Shown piece by piece: positions 1 through 10,127 of a DNA stretch of 64,000 bases (position 1 is the first letter of the stretch; every line of letters starts with the position of its first letter). The translations under genes and the position numbers were made by a program. This DNA is from Chlamydoabsidia padenii (Eukaryota > Mucoromycota > Mucoromycetes > Mucorales > Cunninghamellaceae), in contig JAIWND010000019.1 in assembly GCA_025330725.1 (NCBI GenBank), forward strand, positions 558,001-622,000. Reading direction: 5' to 3'. The notes beneath the pieces were generated by a model. It worked only from the letters and a program-made list of their open reading frames with translations, was not told the DNA's origin and ran no database searches.

Positions 1-1316
1 AAGAAAAATGGGATCAAGAGGTCGAACGGAATCAAGCTCTGGTGGATGGATTGCGATCGGAGCATACACGACTCACTGTGGCTCTGGATGAAGAAAAGCG
101 TCGGACACAGCAATTGGAAACTCGCCTCGGAAACCATCGACAGGAACAAGAAGAAGACCAGGACAAGTTGGATCATTTAGAGGCATGTCTGGCGCAAGAA
201 AAACAACAGGGGGCGGCTTTGCAAACTCGATTGGAACTGGCTAACAAGGAACTAGCATACCAGATGGAGGAAAGGGACCGTCTTGTGCTTGAATTGCAAT
301 CACAATTAGCCAATGACATTCAGCATCAGCGTAGTTTGGTCAATCAGTACTTTAGTGATGGCGACGCCACCGTGGAAATGGCTTTGGCTCAACTTTGCAA
401 GGAACGTGATGATGCTAGGATGGAATCACAAGGGTGGCAAGCCAAAGCTGAAGGACTGAATGTGGAACTGGATGAATGGCAAACCAAGGCTGAAGGACTG
501 GACAAGGAACGACAGGAATGGCAAACCAAGGCTGAAGGACTGGACAAGGAACGACAGGAATGGCGGATCAAGGCTGAAGGACTGGACAAGGAACGACAGG
601 AATGGCAAACCAAGGCTGAAGGACTGGAACTGGAACTGGAAACAACCCACCGAACGATGACGACACTTCAAAACGATCAATCGGCATCAGCATTACAGGT
701 GAACGCTTTGGAAACCCGGCTACAACAACTCTCCAAAGATAAACAGAATCTTGAAGATCAACAAACACTCTCCGATGATCGACTGGCGGAAGCACAACAG
801 CAGATCCAGGCATTGACGGTAAAAATAGCGGACCTTGAACAGGATGATTGGCGGCAGAAATACAAGGACTTGGAAACCCGGTTTGACATGGCTCAGCAAC
901 AATTCACACATCGTGAAAGTGGCTACCTCTTACAATCAGCCAGTGTGGAGGCCGAATTGGAACAAGTTCTCAAGGAATACGATCGTCTGACCCGACACAT
1001 TGTCGACTTTAATTCGGAACGGAAAAAATACGAACAACAAATCAGCGACATGAATCAATACCAACACCGATTAGACCAACAATTAGCAGATCTGCAAGTC
1101 CAGCATCTCGGTGACAGTCAAGGTACGACCATGGCCCTTAGAAAGGAATTCAGACAGCTCATGGCTCATACCAAGGCGACATATCAACAAGAATTAGATA
1201 AAGAACAACAATTACGATCTACTTTGGAACAAGAGCGTCGGGCTGAAAAACAAGAAGTGGAACGATTGCGCTGGGACCGAGTCAATGTTAGTGTACAAAC
1301 TCACTTTGTAGTATAG
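1..1316 (+). CDS. Long coiled-coil protein, C-terminal part (5' end outside window)
   Basis: The reading frame is open from base 3, so the gene begins left of the window; only the last ~437 residues are seen. The sequence is almost entirely charged heptad-like helix rich in Glu, Gln, Lys and Leu, with no catalytic or binding motif I can recognise. Bases 438-647 hold five tandem copies of a 42-bp unit encoding 14 residues (QTKAEGLDKERQEW), which is exactly two heptads, so the repeat extends a coiled coil without breaking register. The frame ends in a stop at 1314-1316 after VQTHFVV. An AATAAA-like signal follows near 1395. It could be a motor tail, golgin, spindle-pole or septation protein; the visible part cannot tell these apart. 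Confidence 0.8.
   Translation, partial: EKWDQEVERNQALVDGLRSEHTRLTVALDEEKRRTQQLETRLGNHRQEQEEDQDKLDHLEACLAQEKQQGAALQTRLELANKELAYQMEERDRLVLELQSQLANDIQHQRSLVNQYFSDGDATVEMALAQLCKERDDARMESQGWQAKAEGLNVELDEWQTKAEGLDKERQEWQTKAEGLDKERQEWRIKAEGLDKERQEWQTKAEGLELELETTHRTMTTLQNDQSASALQVNALETRLQQLSKDKQNLEDQQTLSDDRLAEAQQQIQALTVKIADLEQDDWRQKYKDLETRFDMAQQQFTHRESGYLLQSASVEAELEQVLKEYDRLTRHIVDFNSERKKYEQQISDMNQYQHRLDQQLADLQVQHLGDSQGTTMALRKEFRQLMAHTKATYQQELDKEQQLRSTLEQERRAEKQEVERLRWDRVNVSVQTHFVV
438..647 (+). repeat. 42-bp in-frame tandem repeat, 5 units
   Basis: Units begin at 438, 480, 522, 564 and 606. Units 2 and 3 are identical, unit 4 differs at its first few bases, and units 1 and 5 are more diverged. Each encodes 14 residues, two heptads of the surrounding coiled coil. 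Confidence 0.9.
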
Positions 1317-1643
1317 CAGTATCCCCGACTAGTTTGAAATATAATTGTTTTTAAATATACCCCTCTTCTTTTATACTTTTTTTAATCCCCGCTGAATAAA
1401 ATCGCACACATATTAATAAAGTTGACCCCATTCGTGGGAGTTTTTTGATCTGATGATGTAAAATGATTGGTGGATGCTTACCAAAGATTAAAAAAAGTTA
1501 TCTTTATAGATAAAAACCTTCCATTCCCAGTATAGAGAAAAGGGAGGATGGCGGGATTTAAAATAATTGGGTATTTTTTAATGGATAAACCTGGAATCCC
1601 GTCTTTTTCACTCTTCTTCCTTCTTTCTAATTACTCTCTTCCA
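1317..1643. other. Intergenic, 3' end of coiled-coil gene and GATA-factor promoter
   Basis: AT-rich. It has AATAAA-like signals near 1395 and 1415, a GCGGGATTTAAAA motif at 1551-1563, and a pyrimidine-rich stretch immediately before the chosen ATG at 1644. No gene seen. Confidence 0.6.
1551..1563 (+). promoter_or_regulatory. Recurrent promoter motif GCGGGATTTAAAA
   Basis: Copy of the window-wide GCGGGATTTGAAA-type motif, 81-93 bp upstream of the GATA-factor ATG. Confidence 0.5.
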
Positions 1644-2324
1644 ATGATGACACCCGTACGACAAAGATCTCTCACCCGATGTGTCCAATGCCATGCTTCT
1701 TTCCGCCCTCTGGTGTGGGGAAGAGAAACCGGGTTGGGACCCATGTGCGATACCTGTGGCGATAGTCAATTAGGACCTGCTCCCACCACCATGATCCATG
1801 ATCCTCCTTTGCATTTGATCGCTGCCGAGTGTGCCAATTGTCATACCACCACCACTCCACTCTGGCGACGAGATGCCACTGGCCAAACCATCTGTAATGC
1901 CTGTGGCCTTTACTACAAACTCCATCATGTCCATCGACCAGCCACCATGAAACGAACCGTGATCCGACGACGCAAACGAGGATCTGACGAACCAACAAAA
2001 AAGAAGGACACCAATCAAATGATGAAAATGGAACATCTCTTGGACGATGACAAGAAACACAAACGACAAGCACTTCAAGAAGAAATCACACAATTGACTC
2101 GGCTCTTGTCAGAAAAGGTCCAGGCTTTGACACAATTGGAGGAGGAGGAGGAGGAGGATGGTTGTTCATCCTCGTCCTCTGTCTCTTCCAGCACACCATC
2201 CACACCACATTATCCACAGGAAGAAGAAATCGCTCAGTCTTTATTGTCACTGGCCTCACCACAGCCTCACTTGAGGCTACCACCAATCTCAAATCTCAAA
2301 TCATCCCTGTTTGTCACTGTATAG
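1644..2324 (+). CDS. GATA-type zinc-finger transcription factor
   Basis: Single-exon, 226 aa. The clear GATA finger is C-x2-C-x17-C-x2-C (CANC...TPLWRR...[10 protein letters not shown]), followed by a basic tail [15 protein letters not shown], as expected for a nuclear factor binding WGATAR. N-terminal to it, CVQC...CDTC has C-x2-C-x18-C-x2-C spacing but lacks the LWRR core, so it looks like a degenerate first finger. Two fingers recall the Fep1/SreA iron regulators, but the cysteine-rich linker typical of those is absent. An acidic run and a Leu/Glu helix lie C-terminal, probably for dimerisation. I chose ATG 1644 because the in-frame ATG at 1548 sits on the promoter motif and is followed by a pyrimidine-rich leader. 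The targets are unknown. Confidence 0.85.
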   Translation: MMTPVRQRSLTRCVQCHASFRPLVWGRETGLGPMCDTCGDSQLGPAPTTMIHDPPLHLIAAECANCHTTTTPLWRRDATGQTICNACGLYYKLHHVHRPATMKRTVIRRRKRGSDEPTKKKDTNQMMKMEHLLDDDKKHKRQALQEEITQLTRLLSEKVQALTQLEEEEEEDGCSSSSSVSSSTPSTPHYPQEEEIAQSLLSLASPQPHLRLPPISNLKSSLFVTV

Positions 2325-2829
2325 CATCCCCCCCCTGCCCTTATTATTATACATATTACCATTATAGATCCCCCCCCCTTTTTTTTTAGTGTAGTATATG
2401 CGATTAATCTGACATTGAAAATAATAAATATACCTGTTTGTCCCATTTGTTTATAAATAATGATTCTGGCTTTTAAACTGATTCCCATATTCAGGAACGG
2501 TAGATGATAAAAATGATATGATATATCTCTCCCCCACCTTTCTGTTTTAATAGATCAGTTTGTTTAAAAAAGGCATTCCTTACAATAAAATGACATAATC
2601 AGACAACCAAATCTTGTAATTCGGAATTTGAATATTGCAGGGCGGTTTTTTCAAAAGTACCCCCCCCCAAAAAAAAAAGTGATTTTACCCCTGAACGGAA
2701 TCGTATTAGTTTCAGTAAAGTGAGTTTACTATTGGTTTGTTTATTGTTTTGAAAAAAGTATATGATTTATTATAATGCTAAAGGGGAATGATAAAATGAT
2801 ATGCTAATGTAGAATGGAGTAAATTATTA
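2325..2829. other. Convergent intergenic region
   Basis: 3' flanks of the GATA gene (plus) and the SNF2 gene (minus). It contains C8/T9 and C9/A9 homopolymer runs near 2371-2388 and 2660-2678 and AT-rich tails. No coding signal seen. Confidence 0.5.
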
Positions 2830-5800
2830 TTATAAAGGTAGTAAGGCGGACTTGATCAAGGATTTCATCTTGGATATGTCAGGATCTTCTTGATCGTTTC
2901 CAGAGACAGTACTATCCAAACGCAACCTAATATCCGCCATGGCCAAGATTTGATCTTCAATGGTATGAGTGGAGACCAACTTGTAGACATTGACATTTCG
3001 TGTTTGTCCCACACGATGCGCACGGTCCTCGGCTTGTTTATCATTCTGTGGGTTAAAGTCCATATCGTACATCACGACCACACTATTTACAACAACAAAA
3101 GGTGTGAGATTCATACTAGTCGTGTTTACCCCGCCCGAAAAGACTTACTTTGCCGATGTCAGATTGATCCCAAATCCACCTGCCTTTGTGCCCAGTAAAA
3201 AGACGGTAACATCTGGATCTTGATTAAAGTTGTCAATGAGATCTTGTCGTTCATCCACTTTGGTCGAGCCATCCAGTCTGGTAAAAGTCAAGCCGAGGGT
3301 TTCCATCACCAATTCGAGGATATCCAGCATCATCACGAATTGACTAAATATGAGCACCTTGTTCCCTTGTCGTTTCATTTCAGGTAGTAGTTGTTGCAAG
3401 TATCGAATCTTTCCCGCGTCCATCCATTCTTCATTCATAAGTCGATGGTGTTCAATGGTCTGATAATAAATAAATAAAAGATAAAGAGACTGATTAGTGT
3501 GTATATTCTCCTTTAATCCATCCTTACCTTGAATTCCCTAGAAAGTCGATCTAGTTCAAAATCAGTCATGACCTCCATATCTTCATAGATAAATTGTTCG
3601 TTGGCATCCAAGTAGTAATCTTCCTTCATGATGTCCTTGGCCATTTGCTTGATCTTGTCGTCATTGTAGATGTGTCGGAATAAGAGTGGATGATCCGCTG
3701 CCTTTCGTAGTTGCATGACAATATTGTTGAGTTTTCGCTTGTTATTCTTGGTGACATGGTCATCATTATCCAATGCCAAATTGTTGTACTGATTTTGCCA
3801 AGTTGATACCAAAGAAGTGTAGAGGTTCTCTTGATGTGGTGTCATTGTGCAGTATTCGAGATGATGTATTTTCTTTGGCAGGTGGACGAGGACTTGTTGT
3901 TTTCGTCGTCGAAGGACAAAGGGAGTCATCATCTTTTTGGCGCGAGCTATGCGTTGTTGTGATAGTAATTGGGCGGCCTTGCTGGGAGTAGAATCCGAGT
4001 TGTTGTTGATGGTACTCGAGTTCTTGAGCTTGAATATCTTGTGTACTTCGTCTTCGTTTCCCGAAAATACACCAGGCATGATAAAGATCAACAGAGACAC
4101 CAGTTCTTGAAGGTTGTTTTGTAAAGGAGTACCAGTGAGAAGCAGTCGGAAGGGTATTTTCAGTCGCATCAAATGGCCATACCTTGCACTTGTATAGTTC
4201 TTGATCATGTGTCCTTCGTCCAGAATTAGTGATTTGCATCCAAGTTTGCGTAGAAATGAATGATCCTCGGCATTACCAGATACCATGGAATAAGTGGTGA
4301 CCACAGCATGAATGTCGTTTCGTTCGGCCATCATTTCCTTTTGCTGAATTAATCGATCAGCTTGAGATCCATAGTAACACCGCACATTCAGAGTTGGACA
4401 AAACCTTTCGAATTCCCGTAGCCAGTTGTTCATTGTCGAAGCAGGCACTACCACCATATGAGGGCCCGATTCACCAAGTTCTTGTAGTCGGCCCAAAAAA
4501 GAGATCACCTGTGCCGTCTTGCCTAAACCCATTTCATCAGCCAGTATACCAGAGATTCCTTTCCGATAAAGAAGCAGCATCCAATTCACACCAACAAGTT
4601 GATAAGATTTTAGTGTAAAAGCAGGGTTTACAATAGCAGGTTGACTTGATAAATATCCTTCCATCGCGTCCTTGTATATAGTGCTTGATGTATTTACAGT
4701 GCCAGGTTCACCGTTATCTACCTCCACCAAATGCGTCCCCCCTTCGTCCTTGAGTGTTGTTGGTGATGTTGATAATCCAATAGTTTCCCAGATGTTCAGA
4801 ATAGGTTGTAATTGTCCCCCTATATGTTCGACTTGTTCAATGATTTCATCCACCGCCGAGTACCCTTCCATGACATCCATATAAGTTTTGACATAGTTCA
4901 CACTGAGACCAGCTTGAGCCTTGAGTTTGCCAGAGAGATCTTGCAGATGATCAAAGGGTCGCAAATGGATGAGTTTCTCCGTCTGCGCCAAATTGCATCC
5001 CGTTACATCCATGATCTCTTGAGGTTTGGCCGTGTTGAAGAAGGCTACGGCTTGTGCTGCTTTCACCAGTTGCTGTTCGTTGTTTGTTGATCGTACTGCC
5101 CTGCGCCGTCGTCGTGGTCGATCGTCATCACCGCTATCACTATCATCATCGCTGGTGAGCGCCTTTATCTGTCGTTTACGTTTTACTGTTTTTGTTGCAG
5201 GAGTGACTGAAGGAGGACCATTGGTAGCCAGTTGGAGCATAGCTTTGGTGAAGTGCCCATTATTGTCGTGGAGAGCTTGTAATAATACACCTCGTGAATA
5301 GTCAGTAAATCGTTCACGCAGTCTGGACAGTTTTGTTTCAATGGAAGAGTTGTTCAGGCGGATACTTGTTATAGTCGAGTCGTCCAAGTAGTTATCCAGA
5401 TCATCGTCGTCGCTATCCGCCATATCTTCACTACTCGATTTGTCACCGTTGTCTGTAGATTCATCATAGCTGTTTTCTTCTTGATCATCAGTATCGTCAG
5501 TGTCGGAAGAAGAAGAATGGTGAGAGTGATGGTTGACAAAAGGTTGATCGTTGAATAAGGCCAATGTCTTGCTTCTGTTGCTTGTCGATAGGCGTGAGGG
5601 TGACAAAGGTGGTGTGACAAGAGAAGACAAAATACTTCGTGGTCGATAAGACGATTGGAGAGTGGATCCAGTGTTCGAGTCGAGGCTTCGGCGTAAAGGA
5701 CTGAGACGGAATTTAGAGGTGTCGATTGTTGATCCAGAGGTAGAAGTATTGTCCTTGCGAGTTGATCTCAAAAGGTCTTTTACTTGCATTATGGATTGTG

Positions 5801-5879
5801 AGGTAGTCGTTGCAGTATTAGGTGACAGTCCAGGTGATCGGAAGCCTGCCGGACGATTCGAGGTTGAGGGAAACACCAT
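2830..5879 (-). CDS. SNF2-family chromatin remodeler of the Fun30/SMARCAD1 group
   Basis: Three exons, complement(2830..3082, 3149..3459, 3528..5879), 971 aa, introns 66 and 68 nt, all GT-AG with consistent phase. The order is a Ser/Asp-rich disordered N-terminus; a CUE-like helical segment (LRERFTDYSRGVLLQALHDN) near residue 185; a SAM-like helical region; a DEXH ATPase lobe with DEMGLGKT near 450 and DEGH near 553; and a helicase-C lobe with TKAGGFGINLTSAN and QAEDRAHRVGQTR. DEGH rather than DEAH and the CUE-like region fit Fun30/Fft/SMARCAD1, single-subunit remodelers acting in silencing and DNA-end resection. The start at 5879 follows a GTCATGG context; an open frame continues upstream without support. 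The 5' region carries a TCTCCAGA-type repeat at about 6000-6066. Confidence 0.92.
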
Positions 5880-5995
5880 GACCTGATGCGGACAAACAAT
5901 TAAGAAGTAAGGAGAAAAGAAAAGAAAGCGACACTTTTCTTTTTTTAATCCTCCCTCAATCGGCCTTCCAATTTCGATTTGCTCGATGGGTTCAT

Positions 5996-6070
5996 AAAAA
6001 TAGGTCTCTAGAGAAATCAAAGCCAAAAAAAAAAAAAAAAAAAAAAAGGCTTCTGGAGAAATCGGAGTGA
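5996..6070 (-). repeat. TTTCTCCAGA-type short repeat pair flanking an A23 tract
   Basis: On the minus strand it reads TTTCTCCAGAAGCC, a T-tract, then GGCTTTGATTTCTCTAGAGACC. It is the same unit that is arrayed at 8004-8117 and 10128-10355, here in the 5' flank of the Fun30-like gene. Confidence 0.7.
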
Positions 6071-6122
6071 AAAAATAAAATGGTTTATTGCGAAATTTTG
6101 ATATTCGCTAAAGACAAGGTAT

Positions 6123-8022
6123 TTATTGATTGGAATTGCGAACACATTTTTGAATTTTAGTGGCAACTTCTTTGTTGGCCCGAGAGATATTTGAAGACAT
6201 GATTTCTGCCATTCGCTTCAATATTTGGGGTTCAGGGAAATGTTATAGAGTATGGTAATAGTACTGGAATCATCGTCGAAGAGTTGCAAAAGATCGTCCA
6301 ATGAATGTTTCATATTTCCAGGTTTGCATTGGCTTTTGCACAATCTGATGAACTGCTTTGAAATTGATGCAGTTTCTGGGGAGTCCATCACTGCGTAGCC
6401 GATTGTTTGGAAAATTCGTGAGGCAATCATACAAGGATTGTCATGATCACTAGTCTTCTTGACACCTTCAAAATCACAGTATGTGAATATTGTACATGGC
6501 TGACATGGACGTGTCAAGGCTAGTTGGCTCGATGCCCGACAGAGATAATACGTTGATGGCTGATGAAAATGTGATCGAAGTTGTCGCGCTTGTCCAATCA
6601 AGTAAAATGATTCTAGTGAGCTTGTATCTTTGTCAAGTGCGAGCTTTTGTGCCTTTTTCCAGCTGTCATTATCGATGTAAATTTTTGTTGTTTGTAGGGA
6701 TGTAACAAAAGAAAATGATGACTGACCAACATCGGGATCTCTTTCACAATCCAAACGCAAACTTGATGTGACAAGAGCAGAACAAGATTGGGTACCAATG
6801 ATGAGCTTCCGACCATCTCGTGTGCTTTTGACGCACGACCCGACGTTTGGATATAGTGATGACGATGGAGGAAGGGTCGAGTCCTCGGGAGTGGATATTT
6901 CACGATGAATATCGACGTTTTTTGTGCGACCATACACTTTAATGGTATTCAACAAGATCGCTTCACCGCTTATCGTATTCAACAAGATGGCACCAGCTAA
7001 GACCTGTGCGCAGGCGAATTTGATTTGTGGCACATGCACCCAATCCTTATTCAATAAGACAGCTACATCATCATTTAAATTGAAATGATGCAGTTTCATG
7101 AGCATGTTGCGGTAAGGAGAACGGTGAATGAGTGGCGCCAAATTCGGGCATACAATGGTGTCTATGATATCGCTGTCGTATTTTCGTTTTTCTGGCAATA
7201 TTGATTTACATTCAAAGTCTTCGCCAATCATATTTTTTAAATTGGAGCGATGATAGAGAGCGTTGTATTCAATGGCCCCGCCGTTACGATTTGAACAAGT
7301 AAGTGCAAAGGGTTCCAACCCCAATTTATCGATTATACACGCGTTTTTATCAATTTCGTCCTGAGGGTTGTTCATTGATTGACAGGCACGAGCAATCGCT
7401 TGAGAACAACTGCGTGTTGTAACGTTTTCGTCAGTTATTGGAGGCGTATTCTTCATTTTTGAAATTGTAGGCACTATCACAAAGTCCAAATCCACATTGT
7501 CCTCTTCGCTGTCAGAACTGATATCTAATTACAACGTGCAAATACTAGTTAGCTCTCCTCGTCAATCATATTCGCACCTTTCAATGTGTCATCGTTTTGT
7601 TATAATCAACTTACTGCCATCATTTGAACAATTCGATTTTTTTTTCACTAATATGGAATCTGAGAGCTTCGCACGATTTGTATTGTTAAGTGCAAAATGG
7701 GCAACACAAAAGGTCGTTCATCCTCTCAACTGACACTTCTTTTACATTTCATGAAGCAAATCAAACAGTAATTTAATGTTACAGTTCATTAGCCCATACA
7801 CACTTAAGTTGCCTTACCATCCAAATCAGTAAAGTTGAATACGTACGACTGGCCGTGGAAGCGGTAATCATGATTGTATTTCGTTTTTTTAGAGCTGAAT
7901 GGTTTCCCACGTTTATCACAGGTTGCAACTATGCAAAATAATGAACCTTTTTTAGATCCTTTTTTATCATGTGAGAAAGATGCTGGTTGCCGTGGGAGCC
8001 ATTTTTTCGCTCTGATTTCCAT
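6123..8022 (-). CDS. Unrecognised protein with C2H2-like N-terminus, four-exon model
   Basis: The main open frame is 6218-7495, but the phases and splice sites support complement(6123..6205, 6265..7524, 7615..7659, 7818..8022), about 530 aa. Exon 1 ends at G|GTAAGG and exon 2 at A|GTAAGT; the last intron is 59 nt and replaces a frame ending NPKY with a longer helical C-terminus. The N-terminus has C-x4-C-x14-H-x4-H, a possible zinc finger; the rest has scattered Cys and no family I recognise. The start (ATG 8022, or 8049) lies inside a TTTCTCCAGA repeat unit at the edge of the foldback-like element, so the gene may have acquired its promoter from a repeat or be part of a mobile-element family. 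An alternative acceptor for exon 2 is 7647. Confidence 0.5.
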
Positions 8023-8117
8023 TTTTGGCCTTGATTTCTCCAGAAGCATTTTTTTTTGGGCCTTGATTTCTCCAGAGACCTATTTTTTTCGCTCTGATTT
8101 CTCCAGAAGCTTTTTTG
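8004..8117 (+). repeat. Array of TTTCTCCAGA-type units (left)
   Basis: About four imperfect units of the form (T)nGGCYYTGATTTCTCCAGA followed by AGC or GACC. It overlaps the first exon of the unrecognised minus-strand gene. Confidence 0.75.
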
Positions 8118-8215
8118 GGATTTGCTACGGACACGTAGGGATTTGGCACGTAGGGTTTTTTAAAATTGCGGGATTTGTGAAAAAAGGGATTTGTTACGGA
8201 CACATAGGAATTTCG
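8117..8215 (-). repeat. Tandem GGGATTTG ... GGACACGTA units
   Basis: Degenerate direct repeats of GGGATTTGCTACGGACACGTA, including a GCGGGATTTG copy at about 8166-8175 that resembles the window-wide promoter motif. They lie 95-190 bp upstream of the start of the minus-strand gene and may be its promoter. Confidence 0.5.
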
Positions 8216-8805
8216 CAGGTGGACTTTTTTCAAAGATTACAGGATTCGAAAAAGTAGATATATCACCAACCATGGTAGAGCCAGACAAAGTATATACCCC
8301 AGAAGATAACAGAGGATGAATCATTGTAAAAGAAATAAAAAAGAAGAGAAAAGAAAAGAGGAATAACAACAATGAAACCTGTAAGTCATGCAATATTTAA
8401 ATGCTGACAGATGTGGGAATTTAATTTTTCCCTTCACTGACCACATTTCTGCGCCGATTGTTCATTGTTTGCGGATGAGTGTACCTTAGTAAAGGGTGTG
8501 AATCCCGCGAGGAAAAGCGAGGCAGTGAAAATCAACTTTTCGGGGTTGCAATAGATGTTCAATGTTGAAATCCCGAATTCCTGTGTAGACGGGCGAGGGC
8601 CTGTCCACACGAGCCAATATTTTCTATGGTGAGCTACATTTTTTTTTTTTTTCAAAAGTCATGGTAAAACAATCTTGAGGCTATACTGCTTCATACAAGG
8701 GCCTTGGTACGATGGTCATTATGTAAACTTTGTTGGAAATAGGCTAAGGAATGCACATGGTCACTTTTGTCATTAGCATCGCTTGTTCCTTAAGGCAGTA
8801 GAGCT
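8190..8805 (-). mobile_element. Left arm of a ~615-bp inverted repeat (foldback-like element)
   Basis: The reverse complement of this segment nearly matches 9495-10123. The matching parts are the outer ~450 bp, a poly-T/poly-A tract (8639-8652 here), and one copy of the 153-bp repeat (8653-8805). Translated shadows of the two arms differ at only a few positions, so the arms are recent or are homogenised. No transposase or reverse transcriptase lies between them. Confidence 0.85.
8653..8805 (+). repeat. 153-bp dispersed repeat, copy A
   Basis: Begins CAAAAGTCATGGTAAAAC after a T14 tract, contains AATCTTGAGGCTATACTGC and TTTGTTGGAAATAGGCTA, and ends AAGGCAGTAGAGC. On the opposite strand it therefore ends in poly-A. 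Confidence 0.85.
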
Positions 8806-8891
8806 CTCTCAAGATTCAAGGCGAGGGTAAGCGGGTTTTGAAGTAAGTTTTATCTTGTGTGTCAATTTTCAATCTGCAACTTTTTTTTTTA

Positions 8892-9043
8892 CAAAAGTCA
8901 GGGTAAAACGATCTTGAGGCTATACTGCTTCATACAAGGTACTTGGTATATTGGCCATTATGTAAACTTTGTTGGAAATAGGCTATAATGTCCACATCGC
9001 CACTTTTGTCATTAGCATCACTTGTCCATTAAGGCAGTAGAGC
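8892..9043 (+). repeat. 153-bp dispersed repeat, copy B
   Basis: Same unit, again directly after a T tract (8881-8890), with the same start (CAAAAGTCAGGG) and end (AAGGCAGTAGAGC). It lies in the spacer between the inverted-repeat arms. Confidence 0.85.
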
Positions 9044-9126
9044 CTTTCCAAATCTTAGTAGAGGCAGGCGGGATCTGAAAAAGTACGTAAAGGAACCAGA
9101 CTTCATTTTTTTTTTCTTGCAAAGAA

Positions 9127-9272
9127 CAGGTAAAAGTCATCGCAAACCTGAATTCACCGACACAAAGGTCTTGCTACATTGGCCATTATGTAAAGTTTGT
9201 TGGAAATAGGCTATAATGTTCACATCACCACATTAATCATTAGCATCCGTGGACAATTGGCGCAAATAGACC
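9127..9272 (+). repeat. 153-bp dispersed repeat, copy C (degenerate)
   Basis: Only the middle part (GGCCATTATGTAAAGTTTGTTGG) is well conserved; both ends have drifted. It follows copy B in the same orientation. Confidence 0.65.
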
Positions 9273-9494
9273 TCTTACCAAAACCCCGTGCGCCTGGCAA
9301 TTCCCCAATAAAGATCGAATCATGTTCCGGGCCAAAAGTAAAAAACTATCAGAATGGATTTGATGTAGATCCTTCCAATACCATTTGGAGACATCTCTGA
9401 AAGGGGACGGTTTCATTTTTTTCATGTTTTTCCTTGTGGACCGTTTCCGCAAGGAGCAGGTTTCAACCCCCGCTTACCCTATGGTTCATTGTAA

Positions 9495-9648
9495 GAGCTC
9501 TACCGTCTCAATGGACAAAAGATGCTCATCAATAAATGGGCCATGTGCATCCCTAAGCCAATTTCCAACAAAGTTTACATAATGGCCAATATACCAAGTC
9601 CTCTGTATGGAGCAGTATAGCCTCAAGATCGTTTCACCATGACTTTTG
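9495..9648 (-). repeat. 153-bp dispersed repeat, copy D
   Basis: Reversed relative to copies A-C. It is followed directly by A22 and the right arm, mirroring the arrangement of copy A. Confidence 0.85.
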
Positions 9649-10123
9649 AAAAAAAAAAAAAAAAAAAAAATGTAGCTCACCATAGAAAATATTGGCTCGT
9701 GTGGACAGGCCCTCGCCCGTCTACACAGGAATTCGGGATTTCAACATTGAACATCTATTGCAACCCCGAAAAGTTGATTTTCCCTGCCTCACTTTTCCTC
9801 GCGGGATTTACACCCTTTACTAAGGTACACTCATCCGCAAACAATGAACAATCGGTGCAGAAATGTGGTCAGTGAAGGGAAAAATTAAGTTTCCACATCT
9901 GTCAGCATTTAAATATTGCATGACTTACAGGTTTCATTGTTGTTATTCCTCTTTTCTTTTCTCTTCTTTTTTATTTCTTTTACAATGATTCATCCTCTGT
10001 TATCTTCTGGGCTATATACTTTGTCTGGCTCTACCATGGTTGGTGATATATCTACTTTTTCGAATCCTGTAATCTTTGAAAAAAGTCCACCTGCGAAATT
10101 CCTATGTGTCCGTAACAAATCCC
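9495..10123 (+). mobile_element. Right arm of the inverted repeat
   Basis: Consists of repeat copy D (9495-9648, reversed), an A22 tract (9649-9670), and ~450 bp nearly identical to the reverse complement of 8190-8638. The arm contains an imperfect hairpin GTGTGGAC...GTCTACAC near 9699-9726. The spacer 8806-9494 holds repeat copies B and C. Confidence 0.85.
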
Positions 10124-10127
10124 CCCT

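Noticed and set aside
389..680. Antisense repeat-encoded open frames in the coiled-coil gene
   Set aside because: They are reverse readings of the 42-bp repeat; repeats free of stops in one frame often open others.
1548..1643. 32-residue N-terminal extension of the GATA factor
   Set aside because: It runs through the promoter motif and a pyrimidine-rich leader; the frame is open by chance.
7497..7733. Plus-strand 78-codon frame
   Set aside because: It overlaps the splice region of the minus-strand unrecognised gene and has no coding character.
8160..8655. Minus-strand frames with signal-like hydrophobic stretches, mirrored at 9639-10236
   Set aside because: The two arms encode the same short frames because they are inverted copies; frames are short, start in repeats and lack introns or family features, so coding is not supported.
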